64,000 nt of DNA from Streptomyces actinomycinicus (lineage in GTDB: Bacteria; Actinomycetota; Actinomycetes; Streptomycetales; Streptomycetaceae): contig NZ_JAERRK010000005.1 of NCBI RefSeq assembly GCF_016741775.1, positions 1-64,000 of the forward strand, read 5' to 3'. This document shows positions 46,823-55,876 of this stretch, one piece after another. The notes under the pieces are model-generated. The model did not search any database and had not been told where the DNA came from. It saw nothing but the letters and a program-made list of their open reading frames with translations. Positions within the stretch are counted from its first letter, which is position 1. Every line of letters begins with the position of its first letter. Made by a program: the position numbers and the translations under genes.

Positions 46823-48373
46823 GTGACGCGATCACACAGTTCGGGGCCGCCCGCCCCCGACCACGACGTCATCGTCGTCGGGGCGGGCTCGGCGGGCTGC
46901 GTCGTGGCCCGCCGGATGACCGACCGGGGAGCACGCGTGCTCCTGCTGGAGGCGGGCGGACCCGCCGACAACCCGGCGATCCACGACCCCCGGCGCTTCG
47001 GCGAGTTGTGGCTGAGCCCCCAGGACTGGGGCTACCGCACCGTCGGGCAGCAGCACGCGGCCGGGCGCAGACTGTTCTGGCCCCGCGGCAAGGTGCTCGG
47101 CGGCTCCAGTGCCCTGAACGCGATGATCTACGCCCGGGGCGCCGCCGCCGACTTCGACCACTGGGCGTACCTCGGCAACGACGGCTGGTCCTGGCAGGAC
47201 GTCCTGCCGGTCTACCGGTCCATCGAGGACTTCGACTCGGGTGCGGACGAACTCCACGGCGTCGGCGGACCGTTGCGCGTGCTGTCCGCCTACCGGGCCG
47301 ACCCGGTGCACAGGGCACTGATCGAGGCGGCGGCCGAGATCGGCGTTCCCCACCAGGACGACTACAACACGGGCTTCCCCGAGGGGATCTCACAGACCCA
47401 GCTGAACATCGCCGACGGCCGCCGGCACAGCGCCGCGGACGCGTACCTCACCCCCGTCCTCGGCAGGCCGGAACTCACCGTGCGGACCGGCGCACGGGTC
47501 CGCAGACTGCTGCTGGACGGCACACGCTGCACCGGCGTCGAATGGGCCGAGGACGGCCGCGTCCACACGGCCCGTGCGGCCCAGACCGTGCTGGCCGCCG
47601 GCGCGCTGGAGTCACCGCGCGTGCTGATGCTCTCCGGCATCGGCGACCCGGAGCACCTGCGGTCCGTCGGTGTCACGCCCGTCGTGGAACTGCCCGGAGT
47701 CGGCAGTGACCTGCACGACCACGTCCTGGCCCCCGTGGTGTTCGCCACGGACCGTGACCCGGGCCGCACTTCGGCCGGCCTGTCGCCCGCCCAGACCCAT
47801 CTGTTCTGGCGCAGCCGCTCCGGTCTCCCCGTCCCCGATCTGCAGCCGCTGCACTTCCCGGTGCCGATGTATCCGCAGGGAACGGGCGGACCTGCGACGG
47901 GCTTCACGCTGCAGGCGGGCATCGTACGGCCGTCCAGCCGTGGCACCGTCCGGCTCACCGGTCCCGGTCCCGAGGACGAGCTGCTGATCGACCCGGCGAC
48001 CTTGCGGACGGCCGCCGACACGACGGCGCTGCTGGCCGCGGTGGCCCTGTGCCGGGAACTGGGTTCGGCCCCCACCCTGCGCAAGGAGTGGGGTGCGCGG
48101 GAGATGTACCCCGGGCCGGACGCCGCGGCCGGCGTGCGGGAGCCGGTCCTGCTCGACCGGATCCGGCGCACGGTCGCGACGTACCACCACCCGGTGGGGA
48201 CGTGCCGCATGGGCGTCGACTCCGGGGCGGTGGTCGACCCACGGCTGCGGGTGTACGGGGTCGACGGGCTCCGGGTCGCGGACGCCTCCGTGTTCCCGTC
48301 GGTGACCACCGGGAACACCCACGCGCCGGCCCTGCTGGTGGGCGAGCGCGCGGCGGCCTTCATCGGAGGGTGA
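46823..48373 (+). CDS. GMC-family FAD-dependent oxidoreductase
   Basis: 516 residues. FAD-binding DHDVIVVGAGSAGCVVARRM at the N-terminus, GMC signature 1 (WPRGKVLGGSSALNAMIY), signature 2-like GALESPRVLMLSGIG, and the C-terminal active-site His in TYHHPVGTCRMG plus the terminal NTHAPALLVGERAA. Such enzymes oxidise alcohols (choline dehydrogenase, glucose oxidase type). GTG 46823 with AAGGAGAG 8 bases upstream. In this cluster it could oxidise the alcohol left by reductive release or another hydroxyl; not determinable. Confidence 0.94.
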   Translation: MTRSHSSGPPAPDHDVIVVGAGSAGCVVARRMTDRGARVLLLEAGGPADNPAIHDPRRFGELWLSPQDWGYRTVGQQHAAGRRLFWPRGKVLGGSSALNAMIYARGAAADFDHWAYLGNDGWSWQDVLPVYRSIEDFDSGADELHGVGGPLRVLSAYRADPVHRALIEAAAEIGVPHQDDYNTGFPEGISQTQLNIADGRRHSAADAYLTPVLGRPELTVRTGARVRRLLLDGTRCTGVEWAEDGRVHTARAAQTVLAAGALESPRVLMLSGIGDPEHLRSVGVTPVVELPGVGSDLHDHVLAPVVFATDRDPGRTSAGLSPAQTHLFWRSRSGLPVPDLQPLHFPVPMYPQGTGGPATGFTLQAGIVRPSSRGTVRLTGPGPEDELLIDPATLRTAADTTALLAAVALCRELGSAPTLRKEWGAREMYPGPDAAAGVREPVLLDRIRRTVATYHHPVGTCRMGVDSGAVVDPRLRVYGVDGLRVADASVFPSVTTGNTHAPALLVGERAAAFIGG

Positions 48374-48391
48374 AGGCCGCCGCCGCGCGCG

Positions 48392-49246
48392 TCACGGGCG
48401 CGGGGCGGCGCCCAGGCGGGCCGGCGCGTGCGCCTCGACGAACTCGGCGAGCTGGTCGGCCGTCAGGTCGACCGGCGGGACCACCACCAGCCGGTCCACA
48501 CCGAGGTCGCGGTAGGACCGGACGACCTCGGGACCGAGGCGGCGGGCCGGCGCCACGGAGATGTGCAGCGGCCTGTCCCGCCCGTGCTCGGCGGCGAGCG
48601 CACGCAGCCCGGCCACGTGCTGTGCCGTGGCGCGCAGGCCCATCAGATAGCCGAACCAGGCGTCGCCCCGGGTCACCGCGCGCCGGTGTGCCGCCGTGCT
48701 GTGTCCGCCGATCACCACCGGGATGCGCGTCTGGGCGGGGCGCGGGTGGGCGTCGACCGCCTCGAAGCTCGTGTGGGTGCCCCGGAACGCGGGGTTCTTG
48801 TCGTACCAGAGGCACTCCATGGCCTCGAGGTACTCCTCCGCCCGCCGCGCCCGGTCGCGTGGATCCACGCCCAGGGCACGCAGTTCAGGCTCCAGATAGC
48901 CGACTCCCACCCCGAAGAGCAGCCGGCCCGAGCTGAGGACGTCCACGGAGGCCAGTTGCTTGGCCAGGACCAGCGGGTTGCGCTGGGGCAGCACGATGCA
49001 GCCCGCTCCGAGCAGCAACTGCTCGGTGCGGGCCGCCAGATGGGTGAGTGCCACCACCGGGTCCAGCAACGGCGTACCGGGGTCCAAGGGGGACGCCTCG
49101 GTGCGCGGGGACGGCAGGACGACATGGTCGCCGACCCAGAGCGAGTCGTAGCCCAGCCGCTCGGCGAGCCGCGCGATCCGCTCGGCCGTCGCCGGGTCCG
49201 CCGCGGCGTTCATGTTCATGGAGAAGAGCCCGATGGTGGGTGCCAT
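48392..49246 (-). CDS. LLM-class F420-dependent oxidoreductase
   Basis: 284-residue luciferase-fold protein of the F420 type: IGLFSMNMNAAADPATAER, YDSLWVGDHVVLP, LLLGAGCIVLPQRNPLVLAKQLASVD, GRLLFGVGVGYLEPEL and RIPVVIGGHSTAAHRRA. It would transfer hydride to or from F420 on a small molecule. No clear ribosome binding site precedes ATG 49246; it follows the hydrolase gene by 9 bases, so it may be translated by coupling. It converges with the GMC gene (18-base gap). Confidence 0.92.
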   Translation of the reverse strand: MAPTIGLFSMNMNAAADPATAERIARLAERLGYDSLWVGDHVVLPSPRTEASPLDPGTPLLDPVVALTHLAARTEQLLLGAGCIVLPQRNPLVLAKQLASVDVLSSGRLLFGVGVGYLEPELRALGVDPRDRARRAEEYLEAMECLWYDKNPAFRGTHTSFEAVDAHPRPAQTRIPVVIGGHSTAAHRRAVTRGDAWFGYLMGLRATAQHVAGLRALAAEHGRDRPLHISVAPARRLGPEVVRSYRDLGVDRLVVVPPVDLTADQLAEFVEAHAPARLGAAPRP

Positions 49247-49255
49247 GGGGGCATG

Positions 49256-50161
49256 CTACTGGTCGGCGTGATCGATGAACTTCCTTACCAGATCCAGGAA
49301 TTCGGCGGGCTGGTCCAGGTGGGGATGGTGGCTGGACCCCTCCAGGACGGCGCGTTCGGCGTACGGCAGAGCCTCGTACAGCTCGTCCGCGGCGGCCGGT
49401 GTCACTTCGTCGTGGCGTCCCGAGGCGACCAGGACGGGCGTTTGCACCAGATGCAGCCGGTCGCGGATGTCCCACGTGCGCAGGCTGCCCGTCATGCTGA
49501 ACTCGCTCTCGCCCATCATGGCCCGGCACACCGTCGGATCCTCCCGCATCGCCGCCACCGTGCGCAGCAGGCACTCCGGCACCGGGCGGGCCAGGATGAC
49601 GTGCCGCCGGTAGAACTCCAGCATCGCCTCCTGGTAGGCGGCCGAGTCCGTGGTGCCGGCCGCCTCGTGCCGCAGGATGACCGCACGCGTCGGCTCGGGC
49701 AGGGCGTCGACCAGCCCGCGCACCTCGGATATGTACGTCCGCGAGGCGGCGAAGGCGCCGGTCGTGGTGAGGCTGCGCAGCCCCCGGGGCCGGGTGACCG
49801 CGAGTTCGAGACCGAGCATGCCGCCCCAGGAGTGGCCCAGCAGATGGAACGCGTCCTCGATGCCCAGGTGGGCGAGCAGCAGCCGCAGCTCCTCCAGGAA
49901 CAGCTCCACGGTCCAGAAGCCTGCGGGCGCGTCGGCGCGGTGTCCCGAACGGCCGCCGCCGTACTGGTCGTACAGGACGCAGGGCCGTCCGCCGCCGGCC
50001 GGCCCGGACAGCGCCTCGGCGAGCGGCGTCAGGTAGTCGTGCGTGAGGCCGGGACCGCCGTGCAGCAGCACCACGGGGGTCCGTCCGCCCTCCAGGCCGC
50101 CGAGGACCCGGTACCAGGTGTGCCGTCCCTCCCAGTGCATCGTGCCGTCGAGCGCGGTCAT
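49256..50161 (-). CDS. Proline iminopeptidase-like alpha/beta hydrolase
   Basis: 301 residues: LLHGGPGLTHDYL, YDQYGGGRSG and nucleophile elbow LLGHSWGGMLGLELA, with ASGRHDEVTP (Asp) and a late SSHHPHLDQP (His), the proline iminopeptidase/tricorn-factor signature. ATG 50161 is preceded by GGGAGG; the longer frame to 50302 crosses the promoter of the divergent methyltransferase. It could trim an amino-terminal residue from the peptide product or act on an ester. Confidence 0.92.
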   Translation of the reverse strand: MTALDGTMHWEGRHTWYRVLGGLEGGRTPVVLLHGGPGLTHDYLTPLAEALSGPAGGGRPCVLYDQYGGGRSGHRADAPAGFWTVELFLEELRLLLAHLGIEDAFHLLGHSWGGMLGLELAVTRPRGLRSLTTTGAFAASRTYISEVRGLVDALPEPTRAVILRHEAAGTTDSAAYQEAMLEFYRRHVILARPVPECLLRTVAAMREDPTVCRAMMGESEFSMTGSLRTWDIRDRLHLVQTPVLVASGRHDEVTPAAADELYEALPYAERAVLEGSSHHPHLDQPAEFLDLVRKFIDHADQ

Positions 50162-50379
50162 GGGGCCTCCCGTCGTCGGGCTCCCGCACGGCAGCGGGCG
50201 CCCGGACGAGTCTGGGCCGAGGCGCTGACCGGCGGCTGACCGGTGCCTGACGGCCCGGGCTGCGAACAGGCCCGGCAGCGCACGCGCGAGACGGTCAGAC
50301 AACCGTCAGGGCCCGGTCAGCCCGCCCCCGCAGACTGCTCCTCGACGGACCATCGGACGAACCGCCGGAGGTACACACG

Positions 50380-51411
50380 GTGAGTGACGACAAGGCTCAG
50401 CAGGCCGCGCAGATCGCGGCCGCCATCAGGCAGGTCCTCGGGGACTCGCTCGGGTACCTCTACCCCGCCGCCCTGCGCGTGGCCATCCGCACCGGCATCC
50501 CCGACCACCTCGCGGCAGGCCCGCTGACCACCGGGCAACTCGCCGAGGCCACCGGGCTGCACGCCCCCTTCCTCTACCGCGTCCTGCGCTTCCTCGCCAC
50601 CCGCGGGGTCTTCCGCGAGGACGACACCGGCGCCTTCCACCTCACCCCCGCCGCCCAGGTGCTGCGCTCCGACGTCCCCTACTCCGTCCGTACGACCGCG
50701 CTGCTGCTGACCGACGAGATGTACTGGAAGTCGGCGGAACGGCTGGAGGACACGGTCCGCGAGGGCACCACGGCCTTCAACAAGATCTTCGGTGCCCCGC
50801 TCTTCGACTACCTCAACACCCATGAGGAGAGCGCCCGGATCTTCCACACGGGCATCGCCGACCTGTCCACGATCGAGCAGGGCCGCGTGGCCGACAGCTA
50901 CGCGTTCCCCGAGGAGGGGACGGTCGTCGACGTGGGCGGCGGTCCCGGCGGGTTCCTGCGCACCATCCTCACCAAGAACCCCGGTCTGCGCGGGGTTCTC
51001 TACGAGCAGGCGCAGGTGCTGGAGCAGCACATCCTGGACGCACCGGAGATCGCGGGCCGATGGGAGACGGCCGAGGGCGACTTCTTCGAGACCACCCCGA
51101 CCGGTGGCGACCTCTACCTGCTCAAGCGCGTCCTGCACGACTGGTCCGACGAGGACTGCCTGCGCATCCTGCGCGCCTGCCGCAAGGGGATGGACGCCGG
51201 CGCGAAGCTCCTCATCGTCGATTGCGTGGTGCCGCGGGGCAACGATCCCGACCCGGGCAAGCTGTACGACATCGCCATGATGACGATCTTCGACGGCATG
51301 GAGCGCACCGAGGCGGAGTTCGACAGGCTGCTGACCGCCACGGGATTCAGGCTCGTCAGGATCGTCCCGACGAACGGGCCGGTCTCGATCGTGGAAGCGA
51401 TGCCGGTCTGA
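50380..51411 (+). CDS. O-methyltransferase (copy 1 of a tandem pair)
   Basis: 343 residues, plant-OMT-like: N-terminal winged-helix dimerisation domain (LTTGQLAEATGLHAPFLYRVLRF), SAM motif I VVDVGGGPGGFLR, and the catalytic histidine in VLHDWSDEDCLRIL. GTG 50380 with GGAGG 8 bases upstream. It is followed after one base by a second, related methyltransferase whose first 400 bases are almost identical. Likely tailors a hydroxyl on the hybrid product. Confidence 0.93.
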   Translation: MSDDKAQQAAQIAAAIRQVLGDSLGYLYPAALRVAIRTGIPDHLAAGPLTTGQLAEATGLHAPFLYRVLRFLATRGVFREDDTGAFHLTPAAQVLRSDVPYSVRTTALLLTDEMYWKSAERLEDTVREGTTAFNKIFGAPLFDYLNTHEESARIFHTGIADLSTIEQGRVADSYAFPEEGTVVDVGGGPGGFLRTILTKNPGLRGVLYEQAQVLEQHILDAPEIAGRWETAEGDFFETTPTGGDLYLLKRVLHDWSDEDCLRILRACRKGMDAGAKLLIVDCVVPRGNDPDPGKLYDIAMMTIFDGMERTEAEFDRLLTATGFRLVRIVPTNGPVSIVEAMPV

Positions 51412-51412
51412 C

Positions 51413-52444
51413 ATGACGGACGACAAGGCTCAGCAGGCCGCGCAGATCGCGGCCGCCATCAGGCAGGTCCTCGGGGACTCGCTCGGGTACCTCTACCCCG
51501 CCGCCCTGCGCGTGGCCATCCGCGCCCGCATCCCCGACCACCTCGCGGCAGGCCCGCGGACCACCGGGCAACTCGCCGACGCCACCGGGCTGCACGCCCC
51601 CTTCCTCTACCGCGTCCTGCGCTTCCTCGCCACCCGCGGGGTCTTCCGCGAGGACGACACCGGCGCCTTCCACCTCACCCCCGCCGCCCAGGTGCTGCGC
51701 TCCGACGTCCCCTACTCCGTCCGCACCGCGGCCCTGCTCTTCACCGACGAGATGTACTGGAAGTCGGCGGAACGGCTGGAGGACACGGTCCGCGAGGGCA
51801 CCACGGTCTTCGACGACATCTTCGGCGTACCCGTCTTCGACCGGGTCGACGGCGACGGCGCACCGGCCGTGCTGTTCTCCGAGGCACTGGACAGTCTGTC
51901 CATGACGGAGCAGGCCGCGATCGCCGACAGCTACGCCTTCCCGCCCGCCGGCACCGTGGTGGACCTCGCGGGCGGGACCGGGGGCTTCCTGCGCACGGTG
52001 CTGGCCAGGAACCCCAAGCTGCGCGGGGTCCTGTTCGAACGCGCGCCGGTGCTCGCCCGGCACCGGCTGGACGATCCGGCGATCGCGGGCCGCTGGGAGA
52101 CCCTGGCCGGCGATTTCTACGAGTCGGTGCCCGCCGGCGCCGACGTGTACGTCCTGAAGCGGATCGTGCACGACAAGTCCCGGGCCGACTGCCTGCGCAT
52201 CCTGCGCAACTGCAGGAAGGCCATGGGCGAGGGCTCCCGGCTGCTGATCGTCGACGCCGTGGTGCCGGACAAGGACGTGCCGCCGGGCATCGTGCTCTCC
52301 GACGTCCTGATGCTGACGGTGTTCGAGGGCAAGGAGCGGACCAAGGACGAATTCGCGTCACTTCTCGGAGAGGCGGGACTGAACCTGTTGCGCATCCATC
52401 CGACTCCCGCAAGCCTGTCGATCATCGAGGCCGGCACCGGCTGA
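51413..52444 (+). CDS. O-methyltransferase (copy 2 of a tandem pair)
   Basis: 343 residues, same length as copy 1. From the start to about residue 135 protein and DNA are nearly identical to copy 1; the catalytic half has diverged strongly. Motif I is VVDLAGGTGGFLR (not DVGGGPGG), and the catalytic His remains but in IVHDKSRADC, with Lys replacing the Trp of HDW. ATG 51413 starts one base after the copy 1 stop. The pair probably forms homo- or heterodimers through the shared N-terminal domain and methylates different positions. Confidence 0.92.
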   Translation: MTDDKAQQAAQIAAAIRQVLGDSLGYLYPAALRVAIRARIPDHLAAGPRTTGQLADATGLHAPFLYRVLRFLATRGVFREDDTGAFHLTPAAQVLRSDVPYSVRTAALLFTDEMYWKSAERLEDTVREGTTVFDDIFGVPVFDRVDGDGAPAVLFSEALDSLSMTEQAAIADSYAFPPAGTVVDLAGGTGGFLRTVLARNPKLRGVLFERAPVLARHRLDDPAIAGRWETLAGDFYESVPAGADVYVLKRIVHDKSRADCLRILRNCRKAMGEGSRLLIVDAVVPDKDVPPGIVLSDVLMLTVFEGKERTKDEFASLLGEAGLNLLRIHPTPASLSIIEAGTG

Positions 52445-52467
52445 CACCTACTGCGGGAGGCACAGAG

Positions 52468-52908
52468 ATGACCGCCCTGCCCCGGATCGTCGTCGAACAA
52501 GGGCATGTGGAGCCCGGGTACGCCCACTACGACGACCTGGACCTGATGGGATTCGTCCACAACTGCCGGTACCCCGTGATGGTGGAGCGGGCACTGACCG
52601 GATTCTGGTCGCGCAACGGCTTCACCTACGCCGAGGGCAAGTACAGCCAGCCGGACATCTTCCTGGCCGTGGCCGAGTTCTCCATCCGCTACCGGGCGCC
52701 GATCCGCGGCACCGTGCCGTACGCCGTCCACTTCTGGATCAGCAAACTGGCCGAGTCGAGTGTGGTCTACGACTTCCGGGTGCTGTCGGAGGACGGTGGG
52801 ACGGTGCACGCGGAAGGGCACCGGGTGCACATACGGATCGACACGGAGACGTTCCGGCCCACTCCGTGGACCCCCGCCTTCCACGAGGTGGCCGAGAAGC
52901 TGCTCTAG
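52468..52908 (+). CDS. Hotdog-fold (4HBT/FadM-type) acyl thioesterase
   Basis: 146 residues. The motif YDDLDLMGFVHNCRYPVMVERA matches the D-x-D-x-x-G-x-V-x-N-x-x-Y active-site helix of 4-hydroxybenzoyl-CoA-type thioesterases, followed by AVAEFSIRYRAPIRGTVPY strands. ATG 52468, GGGAGG upstream. It may hydrolyse an acyl-ACP or acyl-CoA of the pathway or edit stalled intermediates. A strong hairpin follows. Confidence 0.93.
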   Translation: MTALPRIVVEQGHVEPGYAHYDDLDLMGFVHNCRYPVMVERALTGFWSRNGFTYAEGKYSQPDIFLAVAEFSIRYRAPIRGTVPYAVHFWISKLAESSVVYDFRVLSEDGGTVHAEGHRVHIRIDTETFRPTPWTPAFHEVAEKLL

Positions 52909-52925
52909 CGGCCGGCACGACGGCG

Positions 52926-52957
52926 CGACGGCCCCGGGACTCCTCCCGGGGCCGTCG
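52926..52957 (+). terminator. 14-bp perfect hairpin after the thioesterase gene
   Basis: CGACGGCCCCGGGA (52926-52939), loop CTCC, then TCCCGGGGCCGTCG (52944-52957). It ends the methyltransferase-thioesterase unit 17 bases after the stop codon. Confidence 0.85.
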
Positions 52958-52991
52958 TCGTGTCCGCCCCCGGGCCCGCCCCTGTACTCCG

Positions 52992-53054
52992 CCCACGTGT
53001 CCGTCCTCGTCGTCCGCCCACGTGTCCGTCCTCTTCGTCCGCCCGCGTGCCGGT
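52992..53054. repeat. 25-bp direct repeat, 2.5 copies
   Basis: CCCACGTGTCCGTCCTC-type units at 52992-53016 and 53017-53041 differ at one base; a partial third follows. It lies upstream of the P450 gene. Confidence 0.85.
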
Positions 53055-53161
53055 GCCGGGGGCCACCGGTCTCGCCGTGCTCGTGCGTCGTCAGGCCGCG
53101 GTCAGTGCTCCGTCAGCGGAGCCGGACAGACTGACGGGCGACCCGAACGATGGAGGCTGCG

Positions 53162-54361
53162 ATGTCCGAGGAACACCCGACGATCGCCTATCCGGTGGTC
53201 CGCACCGACCCCACCCGGCCGCCCGAGGAGTACGCGCGGCTGCGGCGCGAGCAGCCCGTGTGCCCCATCACCCTGGCGACCGGTGACCCCGCGTATCTGG
53301 TCACGCGCTACGACGACGTGCGCACCGTCCTCGCGGACCGCCGGTTCAGCCGGGCGCTGATGCTGGAGCCCGACGCCCCCCGTTTCCAGGCCGCCGCCCC
53401 TTCCCCGGACGTGATCCTGAACATGGACCCGCCCCGGCACACCCGGGTCCGCAAGTTCGCCTCCCAGGCCTTCACGCCCCGCCGGGTCGACGAGCTGCGC
53501 CCCCGGATGGAAGTGATCGTCGGCGAGGTGCTGGACGAGATGGCGGCCGGCCCCCGGCCGGCCGACCTCAACGAGGCCTTCGGCCGGCCGATCCCACTGC
53601 GCATCGTCTGCGAGATGCTCGGTGTGCCCCTCGAGGACCAGGAGCAGTTCGTCGGCTGGACCGAGCGGATGATGTCGCTGCGGGACCACCCGCCCGAGGA
53701 GGTGCGCCGGGCCTACATGGACATGCGCGCCTACTTCTCGGACCTGGTGGACCGCAAGCGCGCCGATCCCCAGGACGACCTGCTCAGCGCCCTGACCACG
53801 CTCACGGACCACGAAGGGCCGCTCACCCAGGCCGAGTTGGTGGGCATGGGCACGGCGCTGCTGGTCGCCGGGCACGACACCAGCATCACCGTCTTCGCCA
53901 GTTCGGTGCTGACCCTGCTGCGTCACCCGGAGCAGCTGGCGGAGCTGCGCAAGGACCCCTCCCTGTGGCCGGCGGCGGTCGAGGAGCTGCTGCGTCTGGA
54001 CAACCCCGGCGGTGTGATCTCACCCCGCCGCGCCTCGACCGACATCCGGCTCGGCGACACCGTCATACCGGCGGGTGCCGCGGTGATGCAGCACATCGGC
54101 TCCGCGTGCCGTGACGAGTCGGTGTTCCAGGACCCCGAGCGTTTCGACCTCCACCGGACCGGGTCCACCCAGCTGTTCTTCGGCCACGGTCCGCACTACT
54201 GCATCGGGGCGCCCCTGGCCCGGGCCGAGATGGAGATCGGGCTGCGCATGCTCTTCGAGCGTTTCCCCGGTCTCCGGCTCGCGGTCGACCCGCGGTCCCT
54301 GAAGTGGCGGGACTTCGCGGCGCTCGGCGGCTACACGGAGTTCCCGGTCACATGGGGATGA
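53162..54361 (+). CDS. Cytochrome P450 of the hybrid cluster
   Basis: 399 residues. I-helix LLVAGHDTSITVF, ExxR EELLRLD, PERF region FQDPERFDL, heme loop FFGHGPHYCIGAPLAR. ATG 53162 has GGAGG six bases upstream (an in-frame ATG at 53150 lacks one). Coupled to the MFS gene by ATGA. Tailoring hydroxylation or another oxidation of the NRPS-PKS product is expected; no dedicated ferredoxin is seen next to it. Confidence 0.95.
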   Translation: MSEEHPTIAYPVVRTDPTRPPEEYARLRREQPVCPITLATGDPAYLVTRYDDVRTVLADRRFSRALMLEPDAPRFQAAAPSPDVILNMDPPRHTRVRKFASQAFTPRRVDELRPRMEVIVGEVLDEMAAGPRPADLNEAFGRPIPLRIVCEMLGVPLEDQEQFVGWTERMMSLRDHPPEEVRRAYMDMRAYFSDLVDRKRADPQDDLLSALTTLTDHEGPLTQAELVGMGTALLVAGHDTSITVFASSVLTLLRHPEQLAELRKDPSLWPAAVEELLRLDNPGGVISPRRASTDIRLGDTVIPAGAAVMQHIGSACRDESVFQDPERFDLHRTGSTQLFFGHGPHYCIGAPLARAEMEIGLRMLFERFPGLRLAVDPRSLKWRDFAALGGYTEFPVTWG

Positions 54362-55680
54362 CCGACGCCGGGCGCCCGTCGTCGTCACCGGCAGGGAAGC
54401 GCACGACGGACCGGACCGGTGGCACCGCGGGGCCAGGGAGCACGGACGGGCCCGTGACCCGGGTCCGGGCCCCGTTCGTGGCCGGTCTCGCGCTCGCCTC
54501 GCTGGGTCTGTGGACCGCCTTCTACACGCCCGTACAAGTACTGCTGGCCCGGCAGTTGGAGGCGATCGACCCCGGCGGCAAGGAGACGGCCCTCGCCCTC
54601 GTCACCGGGGCCGGGGCCCTCGTCGGCCTGGTGGCCACACCACTGGCCGGTGCGCTGTCGGACCGCACCGCCTCCCGGTTCGGCCGCCGCCGCCCCTGGC
54701 TGGCGGGCGGCGCGCTGTGTGCCGCCGTGGGTCTCGCGCTGCTGTCGCAGCAGGGGACGGTGGCCGCGGTGGCCGGTGCCTGGTGCCTGGCCCAGCTGGG
54801 GCTCGGCGCCGTGCTGGCCGGTCTCGTCGCCGAGATCCCCGATCAGGTCCCGGTGTCCCAGCGCGCCCGGGTCAGCGCCTGGATCGGTGCCGCCCAGCCG
54901 GTGTCGGTGCTGCTGGGCACGGTCCTGGTCACCGGCGCGGTGACGGGCACGGCCGCCGGATACGCGGTGCCGGCGCTCGCCGTCGTGACGGGTGCCGCCC
55001 TGTTCCTGGCGCTCGTCAAGGACGCCCCGCCGGGGTGCCGGCCGGCGTCGTCCGGCGGCCCGCGGCACGTCCTGCGGGGTGCCTGGGGGTCGTTGCGCCG
55101 CCACCCGGACTTCGCGCTGGCCTGGGTCACCCGCTTTCTGATCCAGTCCGGCAACGCGACCGGAACGCTGTACCTGCTGTACTTCCTGCGCGACGAGGTC
55201 CACTACGAGCAGCGGTTCCCCGGCCGCAGCGCCGAACAGGGCCTGACGGTGCTGGTGTCGCTGTACGCGCTGGGCATCGTGGGGGCCGCCTTCGCCGGTG
55301 CGGCGTACTCCGACCGGCACGGGCGCCGGCGTGCCCCGGTCACCGTGGCCGGCACCGTCATCGCCGCCGCGGCGCTGCTGCTCGCGGTGTGGCCGAGCTG
55401 GACGGCTGCCCTCGCCGCGGCTCCTGCGCTGGGGCTCGGCTACGGCGTCTACGTCTCCGTCGACCAGGCCCTGGTCACCGACGTGCTGCCGAGTTCGGGC
55501 GACCGGGGCAGGGACCTCGGCGTCATCAACGTCGCCAACGTACTGCCGCACGTGCTGGGCCCGCTCCTGGCGGCGGCCCTGGTGAGCGCCCCGGGCGGCT
55601 ACCGGTCGCTGTTCACGGTCACCGCCGTCCTGACACTCGCCGGCGCGCTGCTGGTCCGCCGCATCCACGGCGTGCGCTGA
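54358..55680 (+). CDS. MFS transporter
   Basis: 440 residues, about 12 hydrophobic spans; loop motif A-like LAGALSDRTASRFGRRRPWL after span 2 and a second half-repeat at YSDRHGRRRAPV. The ATG at 54358 overlaps the P450 stop (ATGA), so it is coupled to it. GRRRPWL is typical of sugar/GPH-like and related MFS carriers, but the context favours export of the cluster's product. Confidence 0.92.
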   Translation: MTDAGRPSSSPAGKRTTDRTGGTAGPGSTDGPVTRVRAPFVAGLALASLGLWTAFYTPVQVLLARQLEAIDPGGKETALALVTGAGALVGLVATPLAGALSDRTASRFGRRRPWLAGGALCAAVGLALLSQQGTVAAVAGAWCLAQLGLGAVLAGLVAEIPDQVPVSQRARVSAWIGAAQPVSVLLGTVLVTGAVTGTAAGYAVPALAVVTGAALFLALVKDAPPGCRPASSGGPRHVLRGAWGSLRRHPDFALAWVTRFLIQSGNATGTLYLLYFLRDEVHYEQRFPGRSAEQGLTVLVSLYALGIVGAAFAGAAYSDRHGRRRAPVTVAGTVIAAAALLLAVWPSWTAALAAAPALGLGYGVYVSVDQALVTDVLPSSGDRGRDLGVINVANVLPHVLGPLLAAALVSAPGGYRSLFTVTAVLTLAGALLVRRIHGVR

Positions 55681-55876
55681 TCCGCAACCGGGCCCCGGGC
55701 AGGTCCGCCGTCTCCGCGACGTGCGCCGAGCCGCGACCGGACCCCGGGCCCGGCGGCTGCGGCGTGCGCTCGGCCGCAATCCCGGTCCCCGGACCCGCGG
55801 CCCGTGCCACCTGCCCGGCCACCCGTCCCTGCCACCCGTCCCTGTTCAGTGAACCTCCTCAGCGAAGAAGGACCTG

